Shown: positions 8,517 through 17,097, counted from the first letter of the stretch. The stretch: DNA of 64,000 nt from Clostridia bacterium (GCA_017467405.1 JAFTSH010000001.1:541542-605541); one strand, 5' to 3'. Made by a program: numbers and translations. The notes: generated by a model not told the origin, from the sequence alone.

Positions 8517-8780
8517 ATGTATATGAAAGATGTCACCGTTCAGAATAAGGTCGGTCTCCACGCCCGTCCCGCAACCTTTTTCATTCAGAAGGCCAACGAG
8601 TATAAGGCCTCTGTGTGGGTAGAAAAGGAAGAAAGACGCGTTAACGCTAAGAGCCTTCTCGGTGTTCTTTCGCTCGGAATAATCGGCGGAACCAATATTA
8701 AGATAATCGCCGACGGCTCCGATGAAGAGGCAGCGGTAAACGCCCTCGTTGACCTCGTTGACTCCGGTTTCGAGGAATAA
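8517..8780 (+). CDS. ptsH: Phosphocarrier protein HPr
   Basis: An 87-residue HPr. It carries the histidine that relays phosphate from Enzyme I to PTS sugar permeases (GLHARPAT, His15) and the regulatory serine at exactly position 46 (NAKSLLGV), the HPr-kinase target used with CcpA in carbon catabolite control. Both residues present means it is HPr and not Crh. It is not next to ptsI; isolated ptsH genes are common in Clostridia. ATG 8517 is placed 8 bases after GAGG. Ser46 makes CcpA-type regulation plausible for the cre-like site at 10939. Confidence 0.93.
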   Translation: MYMKDVTVQNKVGLHARPATFFIQKANEYKASVWVEKEERRVNAKSLLGVLSLGIIGGTNIKIIADGSDEEAAVNALVDLVDSGFEE

Positions 8781-8797
8781 TCCGTACGTCACAAAAG

Positions 8798-8819
8798 AAG
8801 CACCCTGACCGGGGTGCTT
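8798..8819 (+). terminator. Terminator after HPr
   Basis: 8-base stem AAGCACCC (8798-8805) with 8812-8819, followed by a short T-rich stretch. Confidence 0.65.
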
Positions 8820-8844
8820 TAATTGTTCTCGGAAGATCCGCAGG

Positions 8845-10098
8845 ATGGATCCTCTGAATACCGAAGGGAAGATAAGCTTGAACAGAGAGTTACCGTATGT
8901 TTCAATAACCGAAAAAGGGGAGAGGGCGGCACGCCGCGGCAACCCTTGGGTATACGCCGATGAGGTCACCTTCGTACACGACGGCGTCGTCGACGGTGAG
9001 CTCGTTGACGTCCTTACCTCAAAGGGACGTTATATGGGCACCGGCTTCTATAACAGCAATTCCAAAATACGCGTGCGCATAATCTCGCGAAACGCAAACG
9101 ACCGCTTCGATCCCGATTTCTGGAGCAGACGCCTTCGCCACGCCGTAGACTACCGCCGCACGGTTATGGGAGAGGATTTTTCGTGTTGCCGCCTGATCTT
9201 CGGTGACTCTGATCTTTTCCCCGGCCTCACCGTCGATCGCTTCGGTGACGTTCTCGTTGCCCAGACCTTGACCCTCGGGATGGAGAAGCTGAAGACGATG
9301 CTCTTTTCACAGCTGCTTTCAATACTCCGCGAGTACGGTTGCGAGATAAACGTGATTTACGAGCGCAACGATTCGAAGATACGCTCCCTTGAAGGAATGC
9401 AGCAGTACAAGGACTTTTTCGACGCGCAGGGACTTACCCGTACCGACGGGAAAACCGTAATTACCGAAAACGGAATAGATTTTGAGGTCGACTACGTAAA
9501 CGGACAGAAAACGGGATTTTTTCTCGATCAGAAATATAACCGCGCCGCAATACGCCGCATTGCCAAGGGAAGAAGGGTGCTTGACTGCTTTACCCATACG
9601 GGTGCCTTTGCACTGAACGCCGCGGCAGCAGGTGCCGAAAGGGTTACTGCGGTGGATATTTCTCAGGATGCAATAGCAATGACGAGAAAAAACGCAGAAC
9701 GCAACAGACTTTCGGACAGAATGGAGTTCGTCTGTACCGACGTTTTTGAGCTTCTGACCGAAGAAGCCTCCAAGGGTAAGGGTAAGTATGATTTCATAAT
9801 TCTCGATCCGCCGGCCTTTACGAAAAGCGGCTCAACCGTAAAGAGTGCTCAGAAGGGGTATAAGGACATAAATCTCCGCGCCATGAGAATGTTGCCGCGC
9901 GGCGGATATCTCGCCACCTGCTCCTGCTCTCATTTTATGACCGACGAGCTGTTTTTTGAGATGGTCTGCTCGGCGGCAGCCGATGCAGGTGTCACCCTGC
10001 GACAGATCGAAGCGCGTCAGCAGGCACCCGATCATCCGATCCTGAACACACTTCCCGAAACGGGCTATCTGAAATTCTATATCTTTCAGGTCTTCTGA
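8845..10098 (+). CDS. RlmI-like class I SAM-dependent rRNA methyltransferase
   Basis: A 417-residue protein with an N-terminal PUA-like RNA-binding domain (RRGNPWVYADEV near residue 30), a middle EEHVE-like domain, and a C-terminal Rossmann methyltransferase: LDCFTHTGAF (SAM-binding), AVDIS, and IILDPPAFTKS. Known: RlmI makes m5C1962 in 23S rRNA; several paralogues of this COG1092 group exist, so the exact target is uncertain. The catalytic cysteine is likely in CSCSHFM. The ATG at 8845 has a poor ribosome site; a TTG at 8878 after AAGGGAAG would shorten the protein by 11 residues and is possible. Single-gene unit between two terminators. Confidence 0.87.
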   Translation: MDPLNTEGKISLNRELPYVSITEKGERAARRGNPWVYADEVTFVHDGVVDGELVDVLTSKGRYMGTGFYNSNSKIRVRIISRNANDRFDPDFWSRRLRHAVDYRRTVMGEDFSCCRLIFGDSDLFPGLTVDRFGDVLVAQTLTLGMEKLKTMLFSQLLSILREYGCEINVIYERNDSKIRSLEGMQQYKDFFDAQGLTRTDGKTVITENGIDFEVDYVNGQKTGFFLDQKYNRAAIRRIAKGRRVLDCFTHTGAFALNAAAAGAERVTAVDISQDAIAMTRKNAERNRLSDRMEFVCTDVFELLTEEASKGKGKYDFIILDPPAFTKSGSTVKSAQKGYKDINLRAMRMLPRGGYLATCSCSHFMTDELFFEMVCSAAADAGVTLRQIEARQQAPDHPILNTLPETGYLKFYIFQVF

Positions 10099-10105
10099 TA
10101 TAAAA

Positions 10106-10137
10106 AAACGCCTTCGACAGGTCTTGTCGGAGGCGTT
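10106..10137. terminator. Bidirectional terminator
   Basis: 14-base stem with one G-T pair, arms reading AAACGCCTTCGACA and TGTCGGAGGCGTTT, flanked by A- and T-runs, between convergent genes. Confidence 0.88.
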
Positions 10138-10150
10138 TTGAACGTAAGAT

Positions 10151-10777
10151 TTATCTGATCTGCTCGAAGGTCTCGATCCACTTTTCGGTGATAACGCCGT
10201 ATCCGGCGGCAAGGGGATGTACTCCGTCGGCTATCCAGTAGTCTGCGGGAGCCTTCTTGACGGCCTCGTCAAAGGCGGCCTGCAGGTCGACGTAAGGCAT
10301 GGAATATTTCTCTGCAAGTCTCTTGGCGGCAGCCGCGCGGAGATCGACCTCTGCACGGAACTCGTCGAGCTTTTCGTTGGTTGCGGTTCCTTCCGTGACG
10401 TAGGGTCCAAGAATGAAAATCTTTATATCGGGTAGGGCGGTGAGCACCTCTTCAAGGAACATATCGTAAATACGCTCGAATTTTACGTGGTCGACACCGT
10501 TCTTGCTACCGAGCTCGTGCCAGACGTCGTTGACGCCGATCAGAATGCTCATGTAATCAGGTGCGAGGTTAATAACGTCAACCTTGATGCGTGCGTAAAG
10601 ATCAACGATACGGTTTCCGCTGATTCCGCGGTTGATAAATTCATATTCACCGGGGTACTTTGCGCCGAGAATAGCGGAGCAAACGGTGGGATAACCGTAG
10701 CCCTTGTTTACGCTGTCTTCACCGCGGTATCTTCCGGCATCGGTGATCGAATCGCCCTGAAATAGTATTCTTTTCAT
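10151..10777 (-). CDS. SGNH/GDSL-type esterase
   Basis: A 208-residue hydrolase with all four SGNH blocks: GDSIT (Ser near residue 9), GISGNRIVD (Gly), GVNDVWHE (Asn), and DGVHPLAAGY (catalytic Asp/His). No signal peptide, so it is cytoplasmic; relatives act on acetylated sugars or rhamnogalacturonan oligosaccharides, suggesting clipping of imported acetylated oligosaccharides (inference). Start at 10777 from AAGGAGTGAT; an upstream in-frame start codon at 10786 lies too close to it. Divergent from the GH127 gene, so the two may share a substrate theme. Confidence 0.85.
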   Translation of the reverse strand: MKRILFQGDSITDAGRYRGEDSVNKGYGYPTVCSAILGAKYPGEYEFINRGISGNRIVDLYARIKVDVINLAPDYMSILIGVNDVWHELGSKNGVDHVKFERIYDMFLEEVLTALPDIKIFILGPYVTEGTATNEKLDEFRAEVDLRAAAAKRLAEKYSMPYVDLQAAFDEAVKKAPADYWIADGVHPLAAGYGVITEKWIETFEQIR

Positions 10778-10807
10778 TTTTATCACTCCTTGAAAGAACT
10801 TAACTTA

Positions 10808-10835
10808 ATTATAACAGATGCTTTCTCTTTTTCAA
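10808..10835 (-). promoter_or_regulatory. Promoter of the SGNH esterase gene
   Basis: Minus strand: TTGAAA (10835-10830), 16 bases, TATAAT (10813-10808). Confidence 0.7.
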
Positions 10836-10895
10836 GTCTTTCACTGAAAATGTTTTGACTGTAGGGTGCATCAAGTTGTTGAAGCAATCTTTTCC

Positions 10896-10924
10896 TTGAC
10901 AAGCATAGCGGCAGATGATATAAT
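10896..10924 (+). promoter_or_regulatory. Perfect-consensus sigma-A promoter of the GH127 gene
   Basis: TTGACA (10896-10901), 17 bases, TATAAT (10919-10924). Such a strong core needs repression to be regulated, which fits the dyad just downstream. Confidence 0.85.
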
Positions 10925-10938
10925 TTAATCGCATAATT

Positions 10939-10954
10939 TTGGTAACGATACCAA
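10939..10954 (+). promoter_or_regulatory. LacI-family or CcpA (cre-like) operator
   Basis: Seen: TTGGTAACGATACCAA, a dyad with only the two bases flanking the central CG unpaired. The central CG and the spacing match LacI/GalR operators, and 14 of 15 positions fit the cre consensus. It lies 14 bases after the -10 box, where a bound repressor would block elongation or open-complex exit. No LacI-family gene is in the window. Confidence 0.65.
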
Positions 10955-10985
10955 GTTTTTTGTAATTTGCTTCACGGAGGAATTA

Positions 10986-12692
10986 ATGATGGATTTTAAT
11001 TTCAGTGCAAAAACCCGTCTTAACGGCATTACCGGAAAACTCTTGAATAATATCAACCGCAATTGGTTGATAGGTCTCAGAGAGACCAACCCTGCTATTC
11101 TCGATATGTATCATCAGCGGGATATCAAACCCTACCGCGACCTTCTTCATTGGTCGGGAGAGTTTGCCGGTAAATACATAACCTCCGCGTTTTTTAACTA
11201 TAAGGCAACGGGGGATAAGGAGCTGTTTGAGTATATCCGCGGTTTCCTCGACGAACTGATGACCTGTCAGGATAACGAGGGTTATCTCGGCTGCTGGCCC
11301 AGAAATTGTCGTCTTACCGGCTCGCGTCCCGAAACGCCTGACCAACCCAACGGTACGTGGGATTCCTGGGCGCATTATCACGTGATGTACGGACTGATTC
11401 TCTGGTATCTCGAAACGGAAAACAGGGCCTATCTTGACACCGCCTGTAAGATAGCAGATTTCTTTATGAAGACCTTCTACCGTGAGAACGGCTTCAGGCT
11501 GGTTGAAACCGGCTCCACCGAGATGAATCTTGCTCCCTATCACTCCTTTGCGATGCTTTACAACGTCACGGGCGAGAAAAAGTATCTTGATTTTGCTCTT
11601 GAGATCGAAAAGGATTTCGACCACCCGACGGCAGGTAACTATATGAAGTGGGCGCTTGAAAAGATGGAGTTCTACACCTGTCCCAAGCCCCGCTGGGAAA
11701 GCCTTCACGTCATAATGGGTATGGCCGAAATGTATATAGCAACGGGCGACGAGAAGTATCTTACCGCCGCTGAGTTTACACTCAGAAGCATACTCCGTAC
11801 CGACGTGCACAACACGGGTGCGTTTTCGACCGAGGAAGCTGCACTCGGCACGCCTTACAGAGACGGTAACGTCGAAACCTGCTGCGTGGTTGCATACGAC
11901 GCTTTGGCGTATGATGTCTATATGCAGACTCTTGCCGCCGATCTGGCAGATTTCCTTGAGATAGCCCATTATAACGCCTGCGTGGGATATTATTCTCCCA
12001 CGGGAAGATGGTCAACCTATAACACCCCCATGAACGGAGTCAAGCGCTCAAGCTGCGACTCGATCAATTTCCAGTGCAGACCCGGTTCTCCCGAGCTCAA
12101 CTGCTGCTCGGTCAACGCTCCCCGCGGCGTGGCACAGATTGCCCGTTGGGCGGTGATCGAGAAGGATGACTGCGTATATATCAACGCCTACGAAGCCCTC
12201 GAATCAACCCTGCCCAGCGGAAAGGTCGTCGTAATGGGCGGTTATCCCTTTGATAATACCGTTACTTTGCAGCTCGCACTCTCAGGCAAAAACGTCGCTC
12301 TGCGTATTCCGCAGTGGTCGCATAAGACCCTCGTTACCCGTGGAGAAGAGACCGTATGTGTGACCGAAAAGGGGTATTATCTGATCGAACGGGCAGGCGA
12401 GGAGACGCTTACCGTTACCTTCGATTTCTCGCCCAAGACGCTGAAGGGCGGCGACGAAAAGGAAGGCTTTACCTCGGTGTACGTAGGACCGATGCTTTAC
12501 GCAGCCGACGCCTTCGACAATCCCGGGTATGACGTCACCGATCTTCCCGAGCTTGATGCAGCAAAGCTGACGAAGCCCGAACCGCATGGCCGCGGCGGAT
12601 ATACCGTGACCGACGGCAGTGTCGTTCTCCGCGACTTCGCTTCCGCAGGTATGACAGGAAGCAGATACGTCTCCTGGCTTAAGGTGAAATAG
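10986..12692 (+). CDS. GH127-type beta-L-arabinofuranosidase
   Basis: A 568-residue protein of the DUF1680/GH127 group, an alpha/alpha barrel with C-terminal beta-sandwiches. Known from HypBA1: a glutamate and three cysteines bind zinc and one Cys is the nucleophile. The matching residues are visible: Glu297 with Cys299/Cys300 in NVETCCV, and Cys373-Cys374 in ELNCCSVN. These enzymes release L-arabinofuranose from hydroxyproline-rich glycoproteins or arabinan-derived oligosaccharides. No signal peptide, so it acts on imported oligosaccharides. Two adjacent ATGs (10986 and 10989) follow GGAGG at 10976-10980; the second has the spacing usual in this genome. Control is probably by the operator at 10939. 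GH146 or another relative is the main alternative. Confidence 0.85.
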   Translation: MMDFNFSAKTRLNGITGKLLNNINRNWLIGLRETNPAILDMYHQRDIKPYRDLLHWSGEFAGKYITSAFFNYKATGDKELFEYIRGFLDELMTCQDNEGYLGCWPRNCRLTGSRPETPDQPNGTWDSWAHYHVMYGLILWYLETENRAYLDTACKIADFFMKTFYRENGFRLVETGSTEMNLAPYHSFAMLYNVTGEKKYLDFALEIEKDFDHPTAGNYMKWALEKMEFYTCPKPRWESLHVIMGMAEMYIATGDEKYLTAAEFTLRSILRTDVHNTGAFSTEEAALGTPYRDGNVETCCVVAYDALAYDVYMQTLAADLADFLEIAHYNACVGYYSPTGRWSTYNTPMNGVKRSSCDSINFQCRPGSPELNCCSVNAPRGVAQIARWAVIEKDDCVYINAYEALESTLPSGKVVVMGGYPFDNTVTLQLALSGKNVALRIPQWSHKTLVTRGEETVCVTEKGYYLIERAGEETLTVTFDFSPKTLKGGDEKEGFTSVYVGPMLYAADAFDNPGYDVTDLPELDAAKLTKPEPHGRGGYTVTDGSVVLRDFASAGMTGSRYVSWLKVK

Positions 12693-12738
12693 TTTATGAA
12701 GTGACGTCTTCCGTCTTAAAATTATCTGAAAATCATCC

Positions 12739-12764
12739 AAAAGGGGCGCAAAAGCGCCTCTTTT
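12739..12764 (+). terminator. Terminator after the GH127 gene
   Basis: 11-base stem (12739-12749 with 12754-12764, one mismatch) around an AAAA loop, ending in TTTT. Confidence 0.75.
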
Positions 12765-12807
12765 GCGGTTTTAAAGCCCATAAAATTACAATCGGTTTTC
12801 ATTTGAC

Positions 12808-12836
12808 TTTACAAAAATACTTTGCTGTGTTATAAT
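12808..12836 (+). promoter_or_regulatory. Sigma-A promoter of the exporter operon
   Basis: TTTACA (12808-12813), 17 bases, TATAAT (12831-12836). A second TTGACT at 12803 would give a 22-base gap and is less likely. Confidence 0.78.
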
Positions 12837-12865
12837 TCAAAGTAATAAATGATGGGGGCGTTTTG

Positions 12866-13645
12866 ATGAAAAAACTCGCCGCTCACTTCAGGCAGTACCG
12901 TTTTCTGCTTGGGGAGCTTGTAAAAAAAGGCATTAAGTTGAAATACAGACGTAGCTATCTCGGCATATTCTGGACGATGCTTGAGCCGCTGCTTAATATG
13001 ATAGTACTCGCCGTGATATTCGGACCGTTGTTCGGCTATTCAAGCGACAAGACCTTTCCGGTCTACATACTTTCGGGACGTCTTATATACTCGCTCTTTG
13101 CACAGGGCACCAAGGAAGCAACCCGCAGTATACGTGCAAATGCAGCTATGATAAAAAAGGTATACGTACCGCAGTACCTCTATCCGCTTTCCTACGTGCT
13201 GTATAACTACGTTATCTTCCTTATCTCGCTTGTAGTGCTTGTCGTAGTTTCGCTTATTCTCGGCGTTTTCCCCGGATGGAACGTGCTTTTCGTGCTCGTT
13301 CCTTTGATAAACTCCTTCCTGCTTACCCTCGGCGTGAGTATGATACTCGCCACCGTAGGCGTCTTTTTCAGGGATATGGAATATCTGTGGAACGTCCTTA
13401 CGACGCTTATCTTCTACTGCTGCGCGATATTCTACAAGATCGACCGCTACGCAGACAGTAAGGTGGTCTGGATACTCAAGCTCAACCCCCTGTATTCCTG
13501 TATAGACAATTTCAGAAGCTGCGTTTTCAATACGGAGTTCAATTGGAACTACGCCCTCTACAGCTTCTGCTTCAGCCTTGTGGCGTTGGCCTTCGGTGTG
13601 CTGATATTCCGCAAGAATCAACACAAGTTCATTCTGCATATATAA
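12866..13645 (+). CDS. Teichoic acid/polysaccharide ABC exporter permease (TagG/Wzm type)
   Basis: A 259-residue ABC-2 membrane protein with about six helices. The N-terminal amphipathic part KLKYRRSYLGIFWTMLEPL is the family hallmark; IILD-type loops are short. Known: with the next-gene ATPase it flips undecaprenyl-linked glycan (teichoic acid or O-antigen-like) across the membrane. Start ATG 12866 after GGGGGCG; an in-frame TTG at 12863 is too close. First gene of a three-gene operon with tight spacing (13 bases to the ATPase gene). Confidence 0.9.
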   Translation: MKKLAAHFRQYRFLLGELVKKGIKLKYRRSYLGIFWTMLEPLLNMIVLAVIFGPLFGYSSDKTFPVYILSGRLIYSLFAQGTKEATRSIRANAAMIKKVYVPQYLYPLSYVLYNYVIFLISLVVLVVVSLILGVFPGWNVLFVLVPLINSFLLTLGVSMILATVGVFFRDMEYLWNVLTTLIFYCCAIFYKIDRYADSKVVWILKLNPLYSCIDNFRSCVFNTEFNWNYALYSFCFSLVALAFGVLIFRKNQHKFILHI

Positions 13646-13658
13646 CGAGGTGTCAGGA

Positions 13659-14438
13659 ATGAAAAAAGACAGATCGCGCAGTGTGGTACCTCAGCCCGTC
13701 GGTGACGAGATGGTAAAGCTCGACGGCGTCGGTATCAAGTTCTGCCTCAGCTCGGAAAAGCTCGATTCTCTTAAAGAGTTTTTTATAAAATTCATAAAAA
13801 AAGATATACACTACGATGAGTTCTGGGCTCTCAGAGACGTGTCGTTTACCCTCAAAAAGGGTGACAGACTCGGCGTGCTCGGACTTAACGGAGCGGGCAA
13901 AAGTACCCTTATGAAGCTGGTTGCAGGGGTCTATTCTCCTACGGAAGGCAAGGTCTCCCGTCAGGGGGTAATAGCACCTTTGATCGAGCTCGGAGCCGGT
14001 TTTGATATGCAGTATACAGGCAGGGAGAATATATATCTCTACGGCTCGGTGCTGGGCTATTCAAAGAAGTTCCTCGATGAGAAGTACGACGAGATCGTAA
14101 GTTTTTCGGAGCTCGAGAAGTTTATTGACGTCCCGATGAAAAACTATTCCTCGGGAATGCGTTCCCGTCTCGGCTTTGCGATAGCTACCGTAGTCGAACC
14201 CGATATTCTGATACTCGACGAGGTACTTTCGGTCGGTGATGCCAAGTTCCGCAAAAAGAGCGAAAAGAAGGTCACCGATATGTTTGAGAAGGGCGTGACG
14301 GTGCTCTTCGTTTCTCACTCTATAGAGCAGGTCAGAAGGATCTGCAACAAGGCAATGATACTCGAAAACGGTAAAATGACCGACTTCGGTGACGTAACCG
14401 AGGTCTGTGACCGTTATGCAAAGGCGACGGAAGCATGA
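13659..14438 (+). CDS. Teichoic acid/polysaccharide ABC exporter ATPase (TagH/Wzt type)
   Basis: A 259-residue ABC ATPase: Walker A GLNGAGKST (75-83), signature YSSGMRSRLGFA, Walker B ILILDEVLSVGD and the switch His in FVSHS. The extended N-terminus before the nucleotide-binding fold is typical of TagH/Wzt. There is no C-terminal carbohydrate-binding domain as in O9a-type Wzt, so export should not depend on a terminal sugar mark (inference). ATG 13659 follows GAGG by 8 bases. It overlaps the next gene by four bases (ATGA), a coupled start. Confidence 0.92.
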   Translation: MKKDRSRSVVPQPVGDEMVKLDGVGIKFCLSSEKLDSLKEFFIKFIKKDIHYDEFWALRDVSFTLKKGDRLGVLGLNGAGKSTLMKLVAGVYSPTEGKVSRQGVIAPLIELGAGFDMQYTGRENIYLYGSVLGYSKKFLDEKYDEIVSFSELEKFIDVPMKNYSSGMRSRLGFAIATVVEPDILILDEVLSVGDAKFRKKSEKKVTDMFEKGVTVLFVSHSIEQVRRICNKAMILENGKMTDFGDVTEVCDRYAKATEA

Positions 14439-15646
14439 GTGCTAAAAGGGAAAAGCCATCACGGTACAGAGGTTTAAGACGGCTGATCAACAGAGCGGTC
14501 AGGTTTTTTATGTATAAGCTCTATCTGCCCGCCGTCTATAGGTGTGCCGCCAAAAAGCCTCTCGATCCCGATAAGGCCGTTTTTGTTGAGGTAAGACGCC
14601 CCGAGCTAACCAACAGTCTCTCGCTCATATACGAGCGTTGTGAGAAGGAGGGCAAAAGGGTCAGCCTTCATATACTTCGCTATTCCGTTGCGAGAGCGCC
14701 TACCCTGATAAAAAGCTGTGCTGCCCTCATGCGTGACATAGGGGACGCCGGCTGTGTGTTTATCGACGATGCCTGTGAAGCAATGGGTTGCTTCAAAAGA
14801 CGCGACGGACAAAGGATCGTTCAGGTCTGGCACGGCTGCGGTGCCTTCAAGCGCTTCAGCTTCAGTACCGCCGATCTTATTTTCGGCTACGACCGCAAGG
14901 AAATGCTGAGATATCCCTGCCACGTCAACTATACCTTGGTGCCCGTCTCGGGTGAGGCGTCGATCGCGGCCTATCGCGAGGCCTTCAATCTCGGGGACGA
15001 TCCCGGAAATATCGTCCGTTCGATGGGTGTCAGCCGTACCGACGTTTTCTTTGATGCCGATTTTCTTGCTTCGGCCGCTCAGAAGGTCTACGACGCCGTA
15101 CCTGCCGCAAAAGGCAAAAAGGTTATGCTCTATGCTCCTACCTTCCGCGGTTCGGTCAGCTATGCCGAGGCTCCCGAGCTTCCTGACGTAAGGCGTCTTA
15201 AAGAGGAGTTCGGCGGGGAATATGTGCTTTTGATAAAACAGCATTATCTTATTACCGATTTCCCCGCGGTGCCGGAGGATTGTAAAGACTTCGCTTTTGA
15301 CGTTTCAAAAACACTCGGGATCGACGAGCTTCTCATTACGGCGGACGTGTGTATCGCCGACTATTCCTCGCTCGTTTTTGAATATTCCCTTATGGGTAGA
15401 CCGATGGTGTTCTTTGCACCGGATGTTGACGATTACTGCGATTGGCGCGGATTTTACTGGGATTACCGCGAGTTTGTCCCGGGTCCCATAGTGTCCGATA
15501 CCGAAGAACTGATAAAGGCCTTGCGCTGTCCCGGATCCGATTCCGAAGAAAAAACCGCAGCGTTTAAGGAATTGCATATGACCGCCTGCGACGGACGTTC
15601 CACCGACAGGCTGATGGAGTATGCCTTCGGGCAGGACAAGCATTAA
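14435..15646 (+). CDS. CDP-glycerol glycerophosphotransferase family protein (TagB/TagF-like)
   Basis: A 403-residue GT-B-like transferase. Signature blocks: VQVWHGCGAFKRF (the family's WHG motif), MLYAPTFRG, LLIKQHYL, and ADYSSLVFEYSLMGRP near the C-terminus. Known members add glycerol-phosphate or ribitol-phosphate to lipid-linked teichoic acid precursors. A basic N-terminal stretch (SRYRGLRRLINRAVRF) could attach to the membrane face. Size is near TagB (primase), smaller than TagF. Only this enzyme and the exporter are present here, so the rest of the pathway must be elsewhere. Confidence 0.87.
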   Translation: MSAKREKPSRYRGLRRLINRAVRFFMYKLYLPAVYRCAAKKPLDPDKAVFVEVRRPELTNSLSLIYERCEKEGKRVSLHILRYSVARAPTLIKSCAALMRDIGDAGCVFIDDACEAMGCFKRRDGQRIVQVWHGCGAFKRFSFSTADLIFGYDRKEMLRYPCHVNYTLVPVSGEASIAAYREAFNLGDDPGNIVRSMGVSRTDVFFDADFLASAAQKVYDAVPAAKGKKVMLYAPTFRGSVSYAEAPELPDVRRLKEEFGGEYVLLIKQHYLITDFPAVPEDCKDFAFDVSKTLGIDELLITADVCIADYSSLVFEYSLMGRPMVFFAPDVDDYCDWRGFYWDYREFVPGPIVSDTEELIKALRCPGSDSEEKTAAFKELHMTACDGRSTDRLMEYAFGQDKH

Positions 15647-15670
15647 AGTACCGCATCAGCGGTGCTTTTT
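15647..15670 (+). terminator. Terminator after the exporter operon
   Basis: 8-base stem AGTACCGC (15647-15654), loop ATCA, partner 15659-15666, then T-run. Confidence 0.78.
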
Positions 15671-15712
15671 GCCGTACGCGGTTTTTTACTTTCGATAAAA
15701 GGAGGTCGTAAA

Positions 15713-16366
15713 ATGGACGGAATGATCAGACAATACGTGTTTGACCTTTTTTCAAGGGTCAAGCTGACACCTGCCGTAGACGACCTCGCACAGGCCGTAT
15801 ACGACAGAGCCTTACGACGCTGCGACACCTTGATCGCGCGAGGGATATCAAGGCAGGAGGCCTTTGATACCGCTGTGAACGAGATCGGAAACGTTTCGGA
15901 TATGGTGGCCGAGGCGCGTGAGCTCGAAAGGTTTTCAGAGATAGATTGCCGTCGGAAGAAGCGCAGATTCGTTCTGACGGGAATAATCTTCGCAGCCGCT
16001 TCGCCTCTTCCCGTGATGACGCTCGGAAAGATGAAGGGCTTTGAGGATTACGCAACCGCGTTGCTGTTGATAATGCTGATAATCGGAGTGGCTTTTTTTA
16101 TTGCGGCAGCCGCCGCACGTCCCAAAGGGATAGATGCGCGCGCCGTTGCAAGGGGAGAGTTCCCCTCCGAGTACATAAACGACCGTCCTGTTTACCGGAT
16201 GGCGTCGGGCGCTCTTTGGATACTTACCTTTGCGGCCTACGTTGCCGTAGGACTCTGGACGGGCGAGTGGGTTTCAACCCTGCTGATATTTGCCGTCGGA
16301 TTTTGTCTGAGTAAGCTCGCACGCGCCGTGGCTGACTTTTTCAGAGCGGGGGGTGGCTCAAGGTGA
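15713..16366 (+). CDS. HAAS/permease-prefix-domain membrane protein
   Basis: A 217-residue membrane protein. The first 75 residues form the helical HAAS or permease-prefix type domain (RGISRQEAFDTAVNEIGN), followed by four predicted helices (near residues 82-103, 106-127, 155-175 and 178-200). Known: in Firmicutes, HAAS/DUF1700 proteins usually follow a PadR repressor and precede a DUF4097 protein, as the next gene does; no PadR gene is present here. The role is probably envelope-stress or signalling related but is not established. ATG 15713 follows GGAGG by 7 bases; the longer frame begins within the preceding terminator. Confidence 0.7.
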   Translation: MDGMIRQYVFDLFSRVKLTPAVDDLAQAVYDRALRRCDTLIARGISRQEAFDTAVNEIGNVSDMVAEARELERFSEIDCRRKKRRFVLTGIIFAAASPLPVMTLGKMKGFEDYATALLLIMLIIGVAFFIAAAAARPKGIDARAVARGEFPSEYINDRPVYRMASGALWILTFAAYVAVGLWTGEWVSTLLIFAVGFCLSKLARAVADFFRAGGGSR

Positions 16367-17097
16367 GAATAAAAGCGATCTTCCGTATGATTTTCTGGAC
16401 CGTCGCCGCCGTAGCCATCACCAGCTTTATCGTTTTTACAATGAGCGGCGCAGGTGAGAGCTTCGCGAAATCCTTCGGAATACTCAGCTACGACGAGGAG
16501 GGCTACACCGAATACAAAGGCGGCACCCTCAGCTTCGGCACCGACGAGGTCAAATCAATAACCGTCGATTGGGTGTCGGGCAGCGTTAATATTACGCGAA
16601 GTAACGAGAATGATTTCACCCTTTCCGAAACCTCGGGAAGCAAGCTCAAGGAAGGACAGCATTTCAAATACAAGCTTGAGGACGGCGTCCTCAACATCAG
16701 GTTTACCGAATCAAAGGATCTGTTCTCATTCGGTGACTCCACTCCTTCAAAAAGGCTGGAGATCGGCGTTCCGGTTCCCGTTTCGAAAAGCATTGAAAAC
16801 GTGACCGTCGATACCGTTTCCGCCATGGTTAAGATTTCAGGTATATCAGCGGCGTCGGTTAAGGTCGGAAGCGTTTCCGGCAAGGTCGACGTTTCGGGCT
16901 TGTCTGCCGCGAATATCGAGGTTGAAACACTCAGCGGCGCCGTGTTGCTGAACAAAGATCTGGATTTCACTCTTGAGTTTGAAACGACAGTAGGTACCGC
17001 ACCTGAGGGTGTCGAGTCGGGAAAGAGCTATAAGAACGGCGAAGGCATAGCCAACGTAAGGGTGAAAACTGCCGGAGGTAATCTTTCTTTTGAATGA
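16363..17097 (+). CDS. DUF4097-like beta-strand repeat membrane protein
   Basis: A 244-residue protein with one N-terminal transmembrane helix (about residues 8-27) and an outside domain of short repeated beta strands: VSGSVNI, VSAMVKI, VSGKVDV and LSGAVLL spaced about 20 residues apart, typical of DUF4097 solenoids. Starts at GTG 16363, overlapping the previous stop by four bases, so the two are made together. Relatives are called adhesin-like or envelope-stress proteins without a known reaction. No cysteine lipid anchor is seen. Confidence 0.7.
   Translation: MRIKAIFRMIFWTVAAVAITSFIVFTMSGAGESFAKSFGILSYDEEGYTEYKGGTLSFGTDEVKSITVDWVSGSVNITRSNENDFTLSETSGSKLKEGQHFKYKLEDGVLNIRFTESKDLFSFGDSTPSKRLEIGVPVPVSKSIENVTVDTVSAMVKISGISAASVKVGSVSGKVDVSGLSAANIEVETLSGAVLLNKDLDFTLEFETTVGTAPEGVESGKSYKNGEGIANVRVKTAGGNLSFE

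Noticed and set aside
10983..11969. 328-codon minus-strand open frame inside the GH127 gene
   Set aside because: The plus strand has the zinc-site residues and ribosome site; the antisense frame has no recognisable domain.
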